NCBI GenBank assembly: GCA_017941585.1
Contig: JAGAWD010000360.1
Span: forward strand, 1-36,158
DNA length: 36,158 bases
Direction of reading: 5' to 3'
Source: Olsenella sp.
GTDB lineage: Bacteria > Actinomycetota > Coriobacteriia > Coriobacteriales > Atopobiaceae
The notes beneath the pieces were generated by a model. It saw only the letters and a program-made list of their open reading frames with translations, made no database searches and was not told the origin of the DNA. A program made the translations under genes and the position numbers. Below are positions 7,198 to 17,300 of this stretch, in pieces. Position 1 is the stretch's first letter, and the number at the start of each line of letters is the position of its first letter.

Positions 7198-10100
7198 CTA
7201 TGCCCTCCGGATAAGCTCGGCGATGATTTCCGCGACTCGCGTCGGACGATCGTGGTCGATATTTGCCTCAATGTCAGCAGATGTGTGCGAGAGAGCGGGA
7301 ACGCCATGTTCGTTCATGCCCATAATCGTGGTCGCACGCATGTTCGAGCGCATGGCGGGCGTCGCATCGGTATCGGCCCAGTCAAGCTTCCTGTGTCCAA
7401 GGTCAATATGCAAATCACGAGCGATATTGAGGAGCAGTCGACCCATGCGTCGGTCTCCACGGCGCACTCCATCCACGCCCTCGTGACTCAGGATGTTGAG
7501 CTCGCCCGCGCCAATTGAGTCAAGGTTGACGACGAAGGCTCCACGCACGTCGCGGCGGTGCTCCTCAAGGAACTTCTTAATGCCAGCATGGTCAAGGCTA
7601 GAAGCACCCGTCGCCACAAACCAGATGTCGTGTGCAATCAGCTCATCGTCGCTCATGCCCAAAATCGCGTCGCGTAGATCTTCGGAAGTGGGCTCCGCAG
7701 GGAGATCTTCCTCGCGATAAGGTTCTGTCACACTATGGGAGGATTCACCTCCGATACGCCTCTCGTCAGTCTGCGGGGCGACGTTTCCTGAAGCCATTTC
7801 GTTCTTCCCGTTTATACCCATCGCTGGAGCCCCGTCACCATGCTCGTATCCACCGAGCTCATAGCCCTCGGCTTCTATAGGCTGGTACGGCTCGTCATCT
7901 GCGGGTTTGCCACCGTTGCGGAAGCCTGAACGCGTCGTGGCGCCACCCTTCCAACGGTCATGACCACCCCTACTGGAGGGACCATCAGAGGAGTCGTCGC
8001 TCTCAAAGTTCTTCCAGCTGCCAATCTCGCGGCCGTTCTTCTTGGCATCGAAATCATCGTCTACACCCAGCCAGTCGCTCATGGAGCTTGTCTCCTCTGT
8101 CTCCTTACGACTAAAGAGGGAGCGCAGGCCCCTGAACTTCTTTTCCGGCTCCTCCTTCACGACATCCTTGCGGGAGTGTGGACGTGGACGAGAGGTGACC
8201 TCATCTCTGCCGATAACGTCAAGGGACTGAGGTGCAACCTGTGGCACACGCGGCGTCCGCGGCGTAGGCTCCGTTGAGTCCGGATCAGTGAGGAACGGGT
8301 CGGCAGACAACGTCGCGGGGTCGGGCAAGTCAAAAAGGACCGCGCGTCGAGCAATGTTGTGCTGTGGAGGACGGAAGTCGGACGTGCCCCACGTCGGATC
8401 CTCTATGGGCGCTGGCTTGGGACGGTACTCCGCCGGACGCTTGATACCCAGACCATCGACAGAAAGCGTGTCGAGGCCACTCGCATCCTTATCGGCAAGC
8501 TCATCTTCGGGAACATCCTGCTCTGTCGAGAAGTTGAGCGCCGACATAGCAATGGTCGTCTGCGGATCGCGCGCGCGATTTGAGACGGTGCCATGAGGCT
8601 CGCCGTCGTCCACTCCGTCTGCGACGAAAGCAGTTTCGGCCGAAACCTCACCTTTCATCGTTACAGCGTCAATCGTATGGTCGGCGTCGCTTGGGTCTCC
8701 CCCGGATTCCGTCGCCGTCTCAGCTTCAGACTCGGCGGGCTCGTGCTCAGCAACCTCAGGTTCGGTCTCCTCGGTAGCCTCAGCCTCAATATCCTCCGGC
8801 TCGAGATCATCTGACCCGGAATCAGGAACCTCGGGCTCGGTCTCCTCGAGCTCAAGATTCTCCGGCTCAAAGTCGCCAGGCTCGGCCTCCTCGGACACGG
8901 TCTCCTCGGTGGCCTCAGCCTTAATATCCTCCGGCTCGAGATCATCTGACCCGGGATCAGAAACCTCGGGCTCGGTCTCCTCAGGCTCCTCGGGCTCGGG
9001 CTCAGCAACTTCGAGCTCTGCCTCATCTGGCTTAAGGTCTTCATGTTCTTCGTTGTCGAGATGGGCCTCGGAAGCCCGGGCATCAGAGGCAAACTCGTCT
9101 ATGAGTACTTTATCTACTCGAGGAACACGCAGGCTAGCGGTCTCCTCGGCCGAGATGTCAGCGTCGTCCTCGTAGGACTGGGTGAACTGCAGAACCTCAC
9201 CCGTACCCTCTAGCGTTTCGGCGTCAGGCGAGGAGACTTCTCCTTGCTCCACGGCATGAGTCTCCTCAGCAATGTCCTCCTCGTCGCGGAATCCATCATT
9301 TGTTTCTTCGTAGTGTTCATTTGAGAGAGTCTTGTTCGCGGGAGTGCTGTGGAAGCTCTCCTTGATACGAGTCCATGCACCTCGAAGGGTCCCCATGAAC
9401 GACCTACCTGGAGTCCGGGCGAAGGAAGTGTCACCCGAGTCCCTGCCCTCCTCACGTTCTTGGACCTCAAATTCGGCATCGATATATTCACCGTTGGTTG
9501 TCTCGTACGAGCCCGTATCCTGCTCGTCCTCCTCAAAATAGACCTCACTCGCTTCTCCGGCGTAGCCAGGTACTTCTTCCTGCACGGTAGGGGATTCGAC
9601 GTCGAAGTCGCTCTCCGTATCAGGAACTGAGGTGGGCTCGAGCGTCTCTTGTCCGTAGGCATCCTCTAGTTCGGGCTCCCTCACGGGCGATTGTTGAAGC
9701 TCTAAGTCCTCCGCCCTCTGGCTGTCCGTGTCGTACGAATCATTATCGAGAGGCACGGAACTCTCATAGGCCTTGGTCTCCTCGTAACCTACGTGTTCCT
9801 TTTCACGCGGCACCTCTTCTGGGGACACGTCCATTGGCTCGACGGCGGGCGCGAGGTGCGCCGCCTCATCTTCCATTACCTCTGGCACAAGTGACTGGAC
9901 GGGTTCAATGCTCGGCACATCCCTAAGACTATGACGAGGACCAGGTGTAAAAGCAGCATTCATCGACTCGGTCGGCTCGACGGGAGTCGCCTCGTACTCC
10001 TCGGTCGGCTCGACGGGAGTCGCCTCGTACTCCTCGGTCGGCTCGACGGGAGTCGTCTCGTACTCCTCGGTCGGCTCGACGGGAGGAATTCCATAGTCTT

Positions 10101-11817
10101 GTGCAAAGTTGTTTGTCTCAGGAGGTACGTGTCCACTCTCGCCCGGCACCTGTTCCGGCATCGAGGTCACTATTCTTGGCTCATCCTCGAAGGACTCCTC
10201 CTCGGGCGCCGGCTCATCTTGGTCTTCGATTACCTCAAACTCGGCAATCGGGTACTGCTCCTCATACGTCACATAGTGAACGTGTGCTCCGTCGAAAGCA
10301 GGCCCCTCATAGGCGCCCTCATAACCACTCTCGCCTTCGTAAGGACCCTCCTCCGAGAAATCGGGGGTCATCACGGGACGAGCGCGTTTGAAGAAATCAG
10401 GAATGTGGCCCGTGCGACGAGACTCCTCTGGCGAAATAGTCTCAATGGGCTCCGGCAATTCCTCATCACCAGCAGGAGGTGCCTGCGTGACTCCGTCGTG
10501 ACCGTGCGCCATAACCTCGGGATCGAATGTTGGCATTTCCGGAATCTCGGGCAAGTCCGAAAGATCCACTTCAGGCAGTGGTGGCTCCTCATATATGATT
10601 TCGCAGTCTTCTGGGAGAATCTGAAGGCTCTGCATGAAGTCCGGACCGCGACGAACCATCTCTTTCTGCGGTTGAGCGACGTTGGACACCCCTGCGCTAC
10701 GGCTGTCCGCAACAGTCTCGGCCTTCGAAACCTCTGCGATAGTGTCTGAGCCCATCACCTCAGGGGCACGCTCAACCACCATGGCTGGGGAAGGAGCGAC
10801 CTCGGGTGGCTCGGGCGTGGCGGGCTCGACGGCTGAGATTGGAGCGGCGGCCCAGTCACTTTCAGGCACGCCTTCAGACTCGTCGCTTCTCTCGACGCTC
10901 GGAACAGGTTCAAATTCTTGCTCACGTTCGGGCTCGAACTCCCCTTCGTCCTCGACGTATTCTGACTCGTGGTCATCGTCGAGTTCATCCAGATCACCGT
11001 TCTTGCCTCGCGCTATCGCGGGAACGCCATCGGCTACCGGCGGCTCGGGAATCACGTGTGGATGAAGAGCGATATAGCGCTTGGCCTCATCGTCTGCCGG
11101 ACGAACCATGTCCATCACGCCGAGAAGGGCCGCGACGGACGATTTGTTGTCGCTCGCACCCTCGGTGCATGGCGCGAACTTTGCGTAGACGGCAGCGACG
11201 CCCGTCGCGAGCAGCGGCAGCGACGCTAGAATTCCGACGATCCAAACAATGCGGCGCATGACATCGGGCAGGAAGCCGAGTATCTGGATGAAGGCGCATA
11301 CGGCAACGGTAATGGCGCACGCATACGAGAAGCGATAGAGAAGCGGCTGAAACCTGCTGACCTCCGGACGATGGAGAAGCCCCTCATTCGGGGTGTCGTA
11401 GTGAGCGACGATCACGATGGGGCGGTTGCCCTTCATCACGAGGGGGCCGCTCGCGCGGTGAACGCCTATCACATTCTGACTGCGGGCGCGCGGGCCCAGG
11501 TTGCCAAGAACATCGTTGCCGCGGCGCTCGAGCACGAGCAGGACGAACGGTGCGATGGCCAGAACGAGCCCGACCAGTGAGACAGGCGTGCCGATGAAGC
11601 CCGCCAGCAGCATGCCAACGAACATCACGATGTGAAGGATGTAGTGGACGAGCCTTCCGGCGGCAGGCGTATCGAAGTCCTGCATCTGAACCTCAAGACC
11701 ATGCTCCTGCATGAGCGAGCCGAGCATCTCCGCCGCCTCGAGCTCCTCCTGACTGTTGGCAGGGGCGATGTCGACCTTCTCGTTGAGGTAATCGAGATAC
11801 GTGCGCGTTGTTGACAT
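7198..11817 (-). CDS. Giant M28-type membrane protein split by an acidic insertion
   Basis: A 1539-residue protein. Residues 1-245 hold the first half of an M28 zinc-peptidase fold with AHYDT (His139, Asp141) and EGASDNKS (Asp223). They are interrupted by four hydrophobic segments (about 58-77, 80-96, 162-181, 189-211). Residues 246-1383 are acidic, Glu/Pro/Ser-rich, repetitive and probably disordered. Residues 1384-1539 complete the M28 fold: WFVATGASSLDHAG, NLDSIG (Asp ligand), DWADTDATPA and the final SHTSAD His ligand. M28 enzymes normally have Glu-Glu (general base and ligand) in ATGAEE; here it is Ser-Ser, so peptidase activity is doubtful. The ATG at 11817 is preferred over a TTG at 11862 because AAAGGACGGA lies upstream. 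The divergent neighbour is a WYL regulator. Role unknown; a membrane scaffold or altered hydrolase is possible. Confidence 0.85.
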   Translation of the reverse strand: MSTTRTYLDYLNEKVDIAPANSQEELEAAEMLGSLMQEHGLEVQMQDFDTPAAGRLVHYILHIVMFVGMLLAGFIGTPVSLVGLVLAIAPFVLLVLERRGNDVLGNLGPRARSQNVIGVHRASGPLVMKGNRPIVIVAHYDTPNEGLLHRPEVSRFQPLLYRFSYACAITVAVCAFIQILGFLPDVMRRIVWIVGILASLPLLATGVAAVYAKFAPCTEGASDNKSSVAALLGVMDMVRPADDEAKRYIALHPHVIPEPPVADGVPAIARGKNGDLDELDDDHESEYVEDEGEFEPEREQEFEPVPSVERSDESEGVPESDWAAAPISAVEPATPEPPEVAPSPAMVVERAPEVMGSDTIAEVSKAETVADSRSAGVSNVAQPQKEMVRRGPDFMQSLQILPEDCEIIYEEPPLPEVDLSDLPEIPEMPTFDPEVMAHGHDGVTQAPPAGDEELPEPIETISPEESRRTGHIPDFFKRARPVMTPDFSEEGPYEGESGYEGAYEGPAFDGAHVHYVTYEEQYPIAEFEVIEDQDEPAPEEESFEDEPRIVTSMPEQVPGESGHVPPETNNFAQDYGIPPVEPTEEYETTPVEPTEEYEATPVEPTEEYEATPVEPTESMNAAFTPGPRHSLRDVPSIEPVQSLVPEVMEDEAAHLAPAVEPMDVSPEEVPREKEHVGYEETKAYESSVPLDNDSYDTDSQRAEDLELQQSPVREPELEDAYGQETLEPTSVPDTESDFDVESPTVQEEVPGYAGEASEVYFEEDEQDTGSYETTNGEYIDAEFEVQEREEGRDSGDTSFARTPGRSFMGTLRGAWTRIKESFHSTPANKTLSNEHYEETNDGFRDEEDIAEETHAVEQGEVSSPDAETLEGTGEVLQFTQSYEDDADISAEETASLRVPRVDKVLIDEFASDARASEAHLDNEEHEDLKPDEAELEVAEPEPEEPEETEPEVSDPGSDDLEPEDIKAEATEETVSEEAEPGDFEPENLELEETEPEVPDSGSDDLEPEDIEAEATEETEPEVAEHEPAESEAETATESGGDPSDADHTIDAVTMKGEVSAETAFVADGVDDGEPHGTVSNRARDPQTTIAMSALNFSTEQDVPEDELADKDASGLDTLSVDGLGIKRPAEYRPKPAPIEDPTWGTSDFRPPQHNIARRAVLFDLPDPATLSADPFLTDPDSTEPTPRTPRVPQVAPQSLDVIGRDEVTSRPRPHSRKDVVKEEPEKKFRGLRSLFSRKETEETSSMSDWLGVDDDFDAKKNGREIGSWKNFESDDSSDGPSSRGGHDRWKGGATTRSGFRNGGKPADDEPYQPIEAEGYELGGYEHGDGAPAMGINGKNEMASGNVAPQTDERRIGGESSHSVTEPYREEDLPAEPTSEDLRDAILGMSDDELIAHDIWFVATGASSLDHAGIKKFLEEHRRDVRGAFVVNLDSIGAGELNILSHEGVDGVRRGDRRMGRLLLNIARDLHIDLGHRKLDWADTDATPAMRSNMRATTIMGMNEHGVPALSHTSADIEANIDHDRPTRVAEIIAELIRRA
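8763..8984 (-). repeat. Imperfect 135-bp-offset direct repeat in acidic region
   Basis: Two about 87-bp near-identical segments (8763-8849 and 8898-8984) encode copies of a motif containing PEV-D-GSDDLEPEDI-AEATEET, offset by 45 codons. They lie in the acidic insertion of the M28-like protein. The repeat is in frame and points to expansion by duplication. Confidence 0.8.
9968..10085 (-). repeat. 33-bp tandem repeat, about 3.6 copies
   Basis: The unit TCGGTCGGCTCGACGGGAGT plus 13 further bases repeats at 9968, 10001, 10034 and 10067 with one or two substitutions. It encodes the 11-residue unit TPVEPTEEYEA in the acidic insertion. Being in frame and almost identical, it is likely to vary in copy number between strains. 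Confidence 0.92.
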
Positions 11818-12032
11818 GCTAATACGTCCGTCCTTTGCCGTGGACAACGATACTATTCCCAAATATACAGTGTCTCAGTATAGCCTTATCTCGTGCCGGT
11901 ACGGTCGCACGGGGACTGCGAGCGGCTAAAGAGCACGATAGTGAAGACTGGCGCCGTCGGAGCACGACGTCGGCGCGCATCATGTCACAATAGGAGAACT
12001 AAGTACGGTACGGCAGTTTTGACGGAGGGTAC
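11818..12032. promoter_or_regulatory. Divergent promoter region
   Basis: A 215-bp intergenic region between the M28-like gene (minus) and the WYL regulator (plus) must hold both promoters. I see an AT-rich patch at 11845-11890 suited to the minus gene. An imperfect inverted repeat GCGCCGTCG/CGACGTCGGCGC at about 11951-11976 could be a regulator site or a hairpin. No hexamer pair is convincing. Confidence 0.35.
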
Positions 12033-14267
12033 ATGAGCGCACGAGGCGAGTCTGCCCGGGAAGAAGTCGGAGATAACTTTACAAACGGCACCCAGATTGG
12101 GGTCCGCAAGAAGACCAAAAAACATGGTCACAGGTCCAGCAAGCAGTCTAGCGGGAAGCCAGGCAGGCAGGCAAACCACAAGTCGCTCCCACAGGAGGAC
12201 GCCCCCGTGCACAACAAGGACGCCGTGCAAGCTCTTCGCCTCGCTTCCCTCGTGGTGGGCTTCTCCAACGCAAGTGCCCCCATCTCTTCGAAGGACATCC
12301 ACGAGGCCTGGTATCGAGGCAGTTCAAAAGACACCTTCGACAAGTCATTCCGCCGCGATCGTGAGCGACTCGAACAGTGTGGGTTCATACTTTGTCCCGC
12401 CGGCAAAGAGAACGACTTACAGCTCTGGAAGATCGATGAGGAGGCAAGCCTCGCCGAGGAGGGAGTCATCAGCGACGAAGAGGCAGTGCTTCTCGAGATA
12501 ATCCTTACACCGCTCACAAGTGACCCGTCTTTCACCCTGCGAGACGAACTCGTTCTCGCACTTGCGAAGGTCAACCGCTCGTTCAAGGAGCACACTGCTC
12601 CTCCCTCCGGCGGCGGAGACGCCAACATTCGACTCGACACCCTGGTCAGGGCCCTTGAGCTGCACAAGCTCGTACGCGTTAAGTATCGGCGCGCCGACGG
12701 CGAGGAGACCGAGCGCGTGCTCGCACTCTTCGGCACCTTTGGCCTTCGGTCAAGCACCTACTTCGTTGCAGACACCTACGACAGTGCATCCCGCAGCCTC
12801 GCGGGGCGGCCCCACACCTACCGGCTCGACCGCTTCTCCTCTGCACGGCTCATCTCGCCGGAAACCGCATCCACCGCGTACACGGTACCCGCTGACTTCG
12901 ACATCAACGATTACCAACACCTCCCCTTCCAGATGGGCGATCCCCTTGGAGAGGCAAGCTTTGCCGTGCCGGACGTGCCCACGCTGGAAGTCACGCGCGC
13001 GATAGACACCCACGGTCGCCTATCGGAAAATGGCCTCACCTGGCACATTCCCTTTTCCGACGTCCGAGCCACCGCTCGGTGGGCACACGACAACGAGCTG
13101 CAGCCCCTTGGCCCCGAAAGGCTCGCGGACGTGTGGCGCGAGGTTCTCGCCATTGCGCGTGAGTGCCGTCCCGAAACAATGTCTGCCGAGGTAGAGGCTG
13201 TGTACGATCATCATGTCGGACACGACGTAGCCTCAGGTCGCGCAACTGCCCGCCTCTCCGACACCAACGGACGTGGCGCCGGAGAGGCGCGGAGGCGCAC
13301 CGGCGCGGGGCGGCGGGGCGGATTGGCGACCGCCCGCATGCTCGTCATCCTCATCGGAGCGTTGCAGACAGAGGGTGACACGATAAATGCCAAGGTGGCC
13401 GCCGATCGTCTCTCATGCACCGAAGACGAGGCGCGCGAGCTACTCTCCCTTCTGGCGGCTGCATCCGACTTCGGTGGAACGCGGCGCCTGCCTCTTATCA
13501 CCAAAGAAAACCTCAGTGAGACAACGCTCGCCTACTCCACTGCCACGGGACGTCCCGTCCGGCTCACCAAGCGGGAGTCCAAGGCACTGCTTCTCGCTCT
13601 GGGAGAGGCCGGAATGGACGTGAGCAGCCCCCTGATCGCAAAGCTAATTCGATCGCTCGTTTATCCCGCGTTCGACCAAGCGGAGGTGAGCGCCCTGCTC
13701 GACGGCTCGCGCCACGCACCGGCGTGTGGGTTCAGAGACGCGCTTGCCGCCTGCTCGAAGGCACTCGCCAAGTTCCAGGATCTTACCTTCTCGTACACGG
13801 ACGGCGCAGGAAGGACGCGCGATCGGCGTATCATACCCGAGCGGTTATTCAGGGAGGAGGATCGCTGGTACGTGCAGGGGTTCGACCTCGCGCGGCAGGA
13901 GGGACGTGTCTTCAGGCTCGACCGCATGGCGAACGTACAGGGATGCACGCCAGAGTCTAATCCCGCGTGGGCCATGACGGGTCTGAGCACGGCCGGAGCG
14001 AACGGCGGCGCGGGCAATGGAGCAGATGCGCCTACCGAATCAGCGCCGGCCGCGTTCTTCGAGGTACTCGACGAGTCTCTCATTGATCTCTTCTCGTGGC
14101 CAAACACCGAGATCGTGCACAAAAACGGCCGGGTTTTTGCCATTGCAGACGACTACGGAACCACCTGGCTCCCCCGCAGACTTGCAGCCTGCGCAGGTGG
14201 CGTGCGCATCTTCGACGAAAACTTGGCAGCGCGCGTGCGCGCCTGGGCGCAGGGGATCACGGAGTAG
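12033..14267 (+). CDS. Double WYL-domain regulator, PafBC-like fusion
   Basis: A 744-residue protein built of two similar halves. Each half has a winged-HTH (about 62-130 and 430-495) followed by a WYL ligand-sensing domain (about 195-290 with STYFVADTYD and YRLDR; about 590-660 with EDRWYVQGFD and FRLDRM) and a C-terminal extension. This is the arrangement of actinobacterial PafB plus PafC, which activate the LexA-independent DNA-damage response; here they form one chain. A basic Lys/Arg/Gly-rich N-terminus of about 58 residues precedes the first HTH. The ATG at 12033 has GGAGG 5 nt upstream, but an in-frame GTG at 12207 has AGGAGG at 8 nt and would remove that tail. It ends only 35 bp from the convergent dinG-like gene, with no clear terminator. 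Confidence 0.82.
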   Translation: MSARGESAREEVGDNFTNGTQIGVRKKTKKHGHRSSKQSSGKPGRQANHKSLPQEDAPVHNKDAVQALRLASLVVGFSNASAPISSKDIHEAWYRGSSKDTFDKSFRRDRERLEQCGFILCPAGKENDLQLWKIDEEASLAEEGVISDEEAVLLEIILTPLTSDPSFTLRDELVLALAKVNRSFKEHTAPPSGGGDANIRLDTLVRALELHKLVRVKYRRADGEETERVLALFGTFGLRSSTYFVADTYDSASRSLAGRPHTYRLDRFSSARLISPETASTAYTVPADFDINDYQHLPFQMGDPLGEASFAVPDVPTLEVTRAIDTHGRLSENGLTWHIPFSDVRATARWAHDNELQPLGPERLADVWREVLAIARECRPETMSAEVEAVYDHHVGHDVASGRATARLSDTNGRGAGEARRRTGAGRRGGLATARMLVILIGALQTEGDTINAKVAADRLSCTEDEARELLSLLAAASDFGGTRRLPLITKENLSETTLAYSTATGRPVRLTKRESKALLLALGEAGMDVSSPLIAKLIRSLVYPAFDQAEVSALLDGSRHAPACGFRDALAACSKALAKFQDLTFSYTDGAGRTRDRRIIPERLFREEDRWYVQGFDLARQEGRVFRLDRMANVQGCTPESNPAWAMTGLSTAGANGGAGNGADAPTESAPAAFFEVLDESLIDLFSWPNTEIVHKNGRVFAIADDYGTTWLPRRLAACAGGVRIFDENLAARVRAWAQGITE

Positions 14268-14302
14268 TCGCACGCAAGCGAGGCTTGCCAAATCGGTGCG
14301 GA

Positions 14303-17300
14303 TCACTCGTGGGTGCGCCGCCACATCTCGATGTAGCGTTTCACGTTCGCCGCTTCGAGCGGCGTGGCCTCGGCCTTCGGGAGAGACGAGATGAACTGCC
14401 GGCCGTAGCGCTTGGTCGCAAGACGCGAGTCCGCCAGCACGAGAACGCCCGTATCGCTCGCCGTGCGAATGAGGCGACCCGCAGCCTGCTTGACCTCGAT
14501 GACCGCTTCGGGCAGCGAGTAGCGCCACCATGCACGGTCCTCGCGCAGCTCGCGCTCGCGAACGAGTGGGTCGCGCGGCGAGGCGAACGGCAGCTTGGGG
14601 ATGACCACGCAGCGCAGCGTGTCACCTGTCGCGTCGAATCCTTCCCAGAACGACTTGAGCGCAAGCAGCGACGAGGTCTTGTCGCCCAGGAAGCGCTCTC
14701 GCAGCCGGCGCGGAGAAGAGCCCCTCTCCTGCTGCGCCAGCTCGAGGCCCACCGCCGCGAGCCGCGGGGCGAGGCCCGCGTAGACGCGCTCCATGTCACG
14801 GCGATTGGTGAAGAGCGTAAGGACGGAGCCTCCCATGGCAACGTGTACGTCGAAGAGCAGGTCCTCCAGGGCCCCGACGTAGCGGGGGTTGTTGGGCTCG
14901 GGCAGGTCGCGCGCCACGATGACCGACATGTTGGCGTCGTAGTCGAAGCTCGACGAGAGCCGCACGTCCCTCCTCATGCTGCTGTCGAGCGTGTCAAGCC
15001 CCACGGCATGATCAAAGTGGTCAAAGCTCTCCCCCACCGCGATCGTGGCCGAGGTAAACGTTACGCTCATCATCTCGGGCAGCCAGCGAGCGCCCAGGTC
15101 GGCGCCGATGTCGAGCTTCTCCGCCACAAGGCACTCACCCGCGATGTCGCGGCGGCGGCGCTGGAGCTGCGCGGAGTAGACGTACGTCTTGTCCTCCCCC
15201 AGCACGATGAGCCGCAGGTCCTCAAGAAGCGTCGCGGCAAATGAGCCAGCCTCGGCGATGTCTCCTCCGAGCTGCGGAGACGACTGCGCGAGGGCCTCCG
15301 CGCACTCCCCCACGTCCTTGGCGACCTCGTCGAGACGCTCAATCGCCACGTGCGCCGCCTCGGAGAGGGCCGCCCACTCGGGCGTGGCACGGACCTCGTC
15401 GTCGATCCAGAGCGTCGTGTTCTCGTAGCCTCCACCACCCGACGACACGCGGCCGAGCTCATGCAGACGATCAAACATGTCGGCCGTCGAGACAGACGCG
15501 CGCGACGCGGCGGCGGCTAGCTTCGTGAGCAGGCGCGTGTGCAGAGTCGCATCCTCCAGCTCCGTAGCCTGCACCATAATCTGGCGAATCGCCCCACTCT
15601 TCGTGCCACCGAGCAGCTCAAATCCCTCACGCACGCGCAGACCGGAGACCTCGCGGGCCCATTGCCTTCGCGCCTCCGACTCGAACGAATGGGCCTCGTC
15701 CACCACCCAGTGGCGAATCGGCGGGAGTATCTTCCCGTCGATGTCGATGTTGCGCAGCAGCAGCGAGTGGTTCGTCACCACGACGTCGCTCTGGGCAGCG
15801 CGGCGCCGTGCGCCGTGTACCAGGCACTCGCCGGGGTAGTACGGGCACTTGCTGCGCAGACACTCGGCCGGTGTGGTCGTGAGGAGGCTCCTGGGCACGT
15901 AGCGCCAGCGGATGCCAAGCGCATCGAGGTCGCCCTCGGGCGACTGACAGCAGAATGCGTACGTCACGGCAAGGGCCGTGAGCACGTCAGACTCGATTGC
16001 CGCAAGCGAGCGCGACTCATCGGCAAGGAGTGCCTCGGGCAACTCCCCCATCGCCGCACGGTCGAGTCGGTGCAGGCACGGATAGTGGTCGTACCCCTTG
16101 AGGCTCGTAAAGTTCACTCCGTCCGGCAGAGCGCGGTCGAGCAGGGGCAGCTCGTGAGAAACTAGTTGGTCGGTAAGAGCGTTGGTCTTGGTCGCGATAC
16201 CCACGGTGAGGTCGTTCGCCTGGGCAAAGCGAATCGCGGGCAGCAGGTAGGCCATCGACTTTCCTACGCCCGTACCCGCCTCGATCGAGCGGTGCGTCGA
16301 GGTCGCAAGAGCGTCGCGCACCTCGAGCGCCATGGACACCTGATCGGGGCGGCTCTCGTATTCCTCGTACATCTTTCCCACCACGCCCTCGGGCGAGAAG
16401 TCCTTACTCACTTCCTCGCGGCTCTCTGCCACGAGCGGACCCTTCTCGGCCGCATCCTTGCGCATACGGCCCTCCCCTTCGTGCGTGAGGTCGTGTCGCA
16501 CCTGCTTGAGCGAGAAAGACGACGCCGCGCGCGCGGCGTCCCGTTGCGCGTCGTCCCCCCGACCCTCGAGCTCCTCCAGCGCGAGATGGCCGATAATCGG
16601 TCTGAACGGCCAGTCCACCTCCTCGTGCATCTGGGAAAGGTACGAGAGTGCCCCCTGAGGCAGGTCAGAGAGGCCGAGCAGCATGATGCGCCACATGTCG
16701 CAGAGCGCGTCCACGTCGTCCATCGCCCGATGGGTGACAGAGTCGCAACCAAATGCGTGGGCCATGTCTGACAGCCGGTGAGATGAGAGACGTGGCAGGG
16801 CAATGCGTGAGAGTGCAAGCGTATCGATCCATGTGTCGCTCACCTCTCGACCACCTGGCACCTTCTCGATGAACGTGCGGTCAAAGGTGGCGTTGTGAGC
16901 GAGTATCGGCATCCCGGCCACGAATTCAGCCAGTTCGGTCACGGCCTCCTCGGCACTGGGCGCCTCCATAACGTCGAGGTTGGATATGTTGGTCAGTGCC
17001 GCGATCTCGGGCGGGATGGGGCCCGTCGGGTGCACGAAGGTCTGGAACCGCTCTACCACCTCGCGACCCGAAATGCGCGCCGCCGCAATCTCGATGAGCT
17101 CGCAATCCCTGAACGAGAGCCCTGTCGTCTCGGTGTCGAGCACGACGATGTCCTCTTCGAGAAGACCAAAGTCGCGGGTCTTGGCCCTCTCGGCAAGCGT
17201 GAGGTAGCGTGCCTGCACCGAGGGCGGCGTACCCGGCAACAGGATGTCCAGCACGGGGGAGCTCTGCTCACCTGCAACATCGCCATCCGGCACGCTCCGT

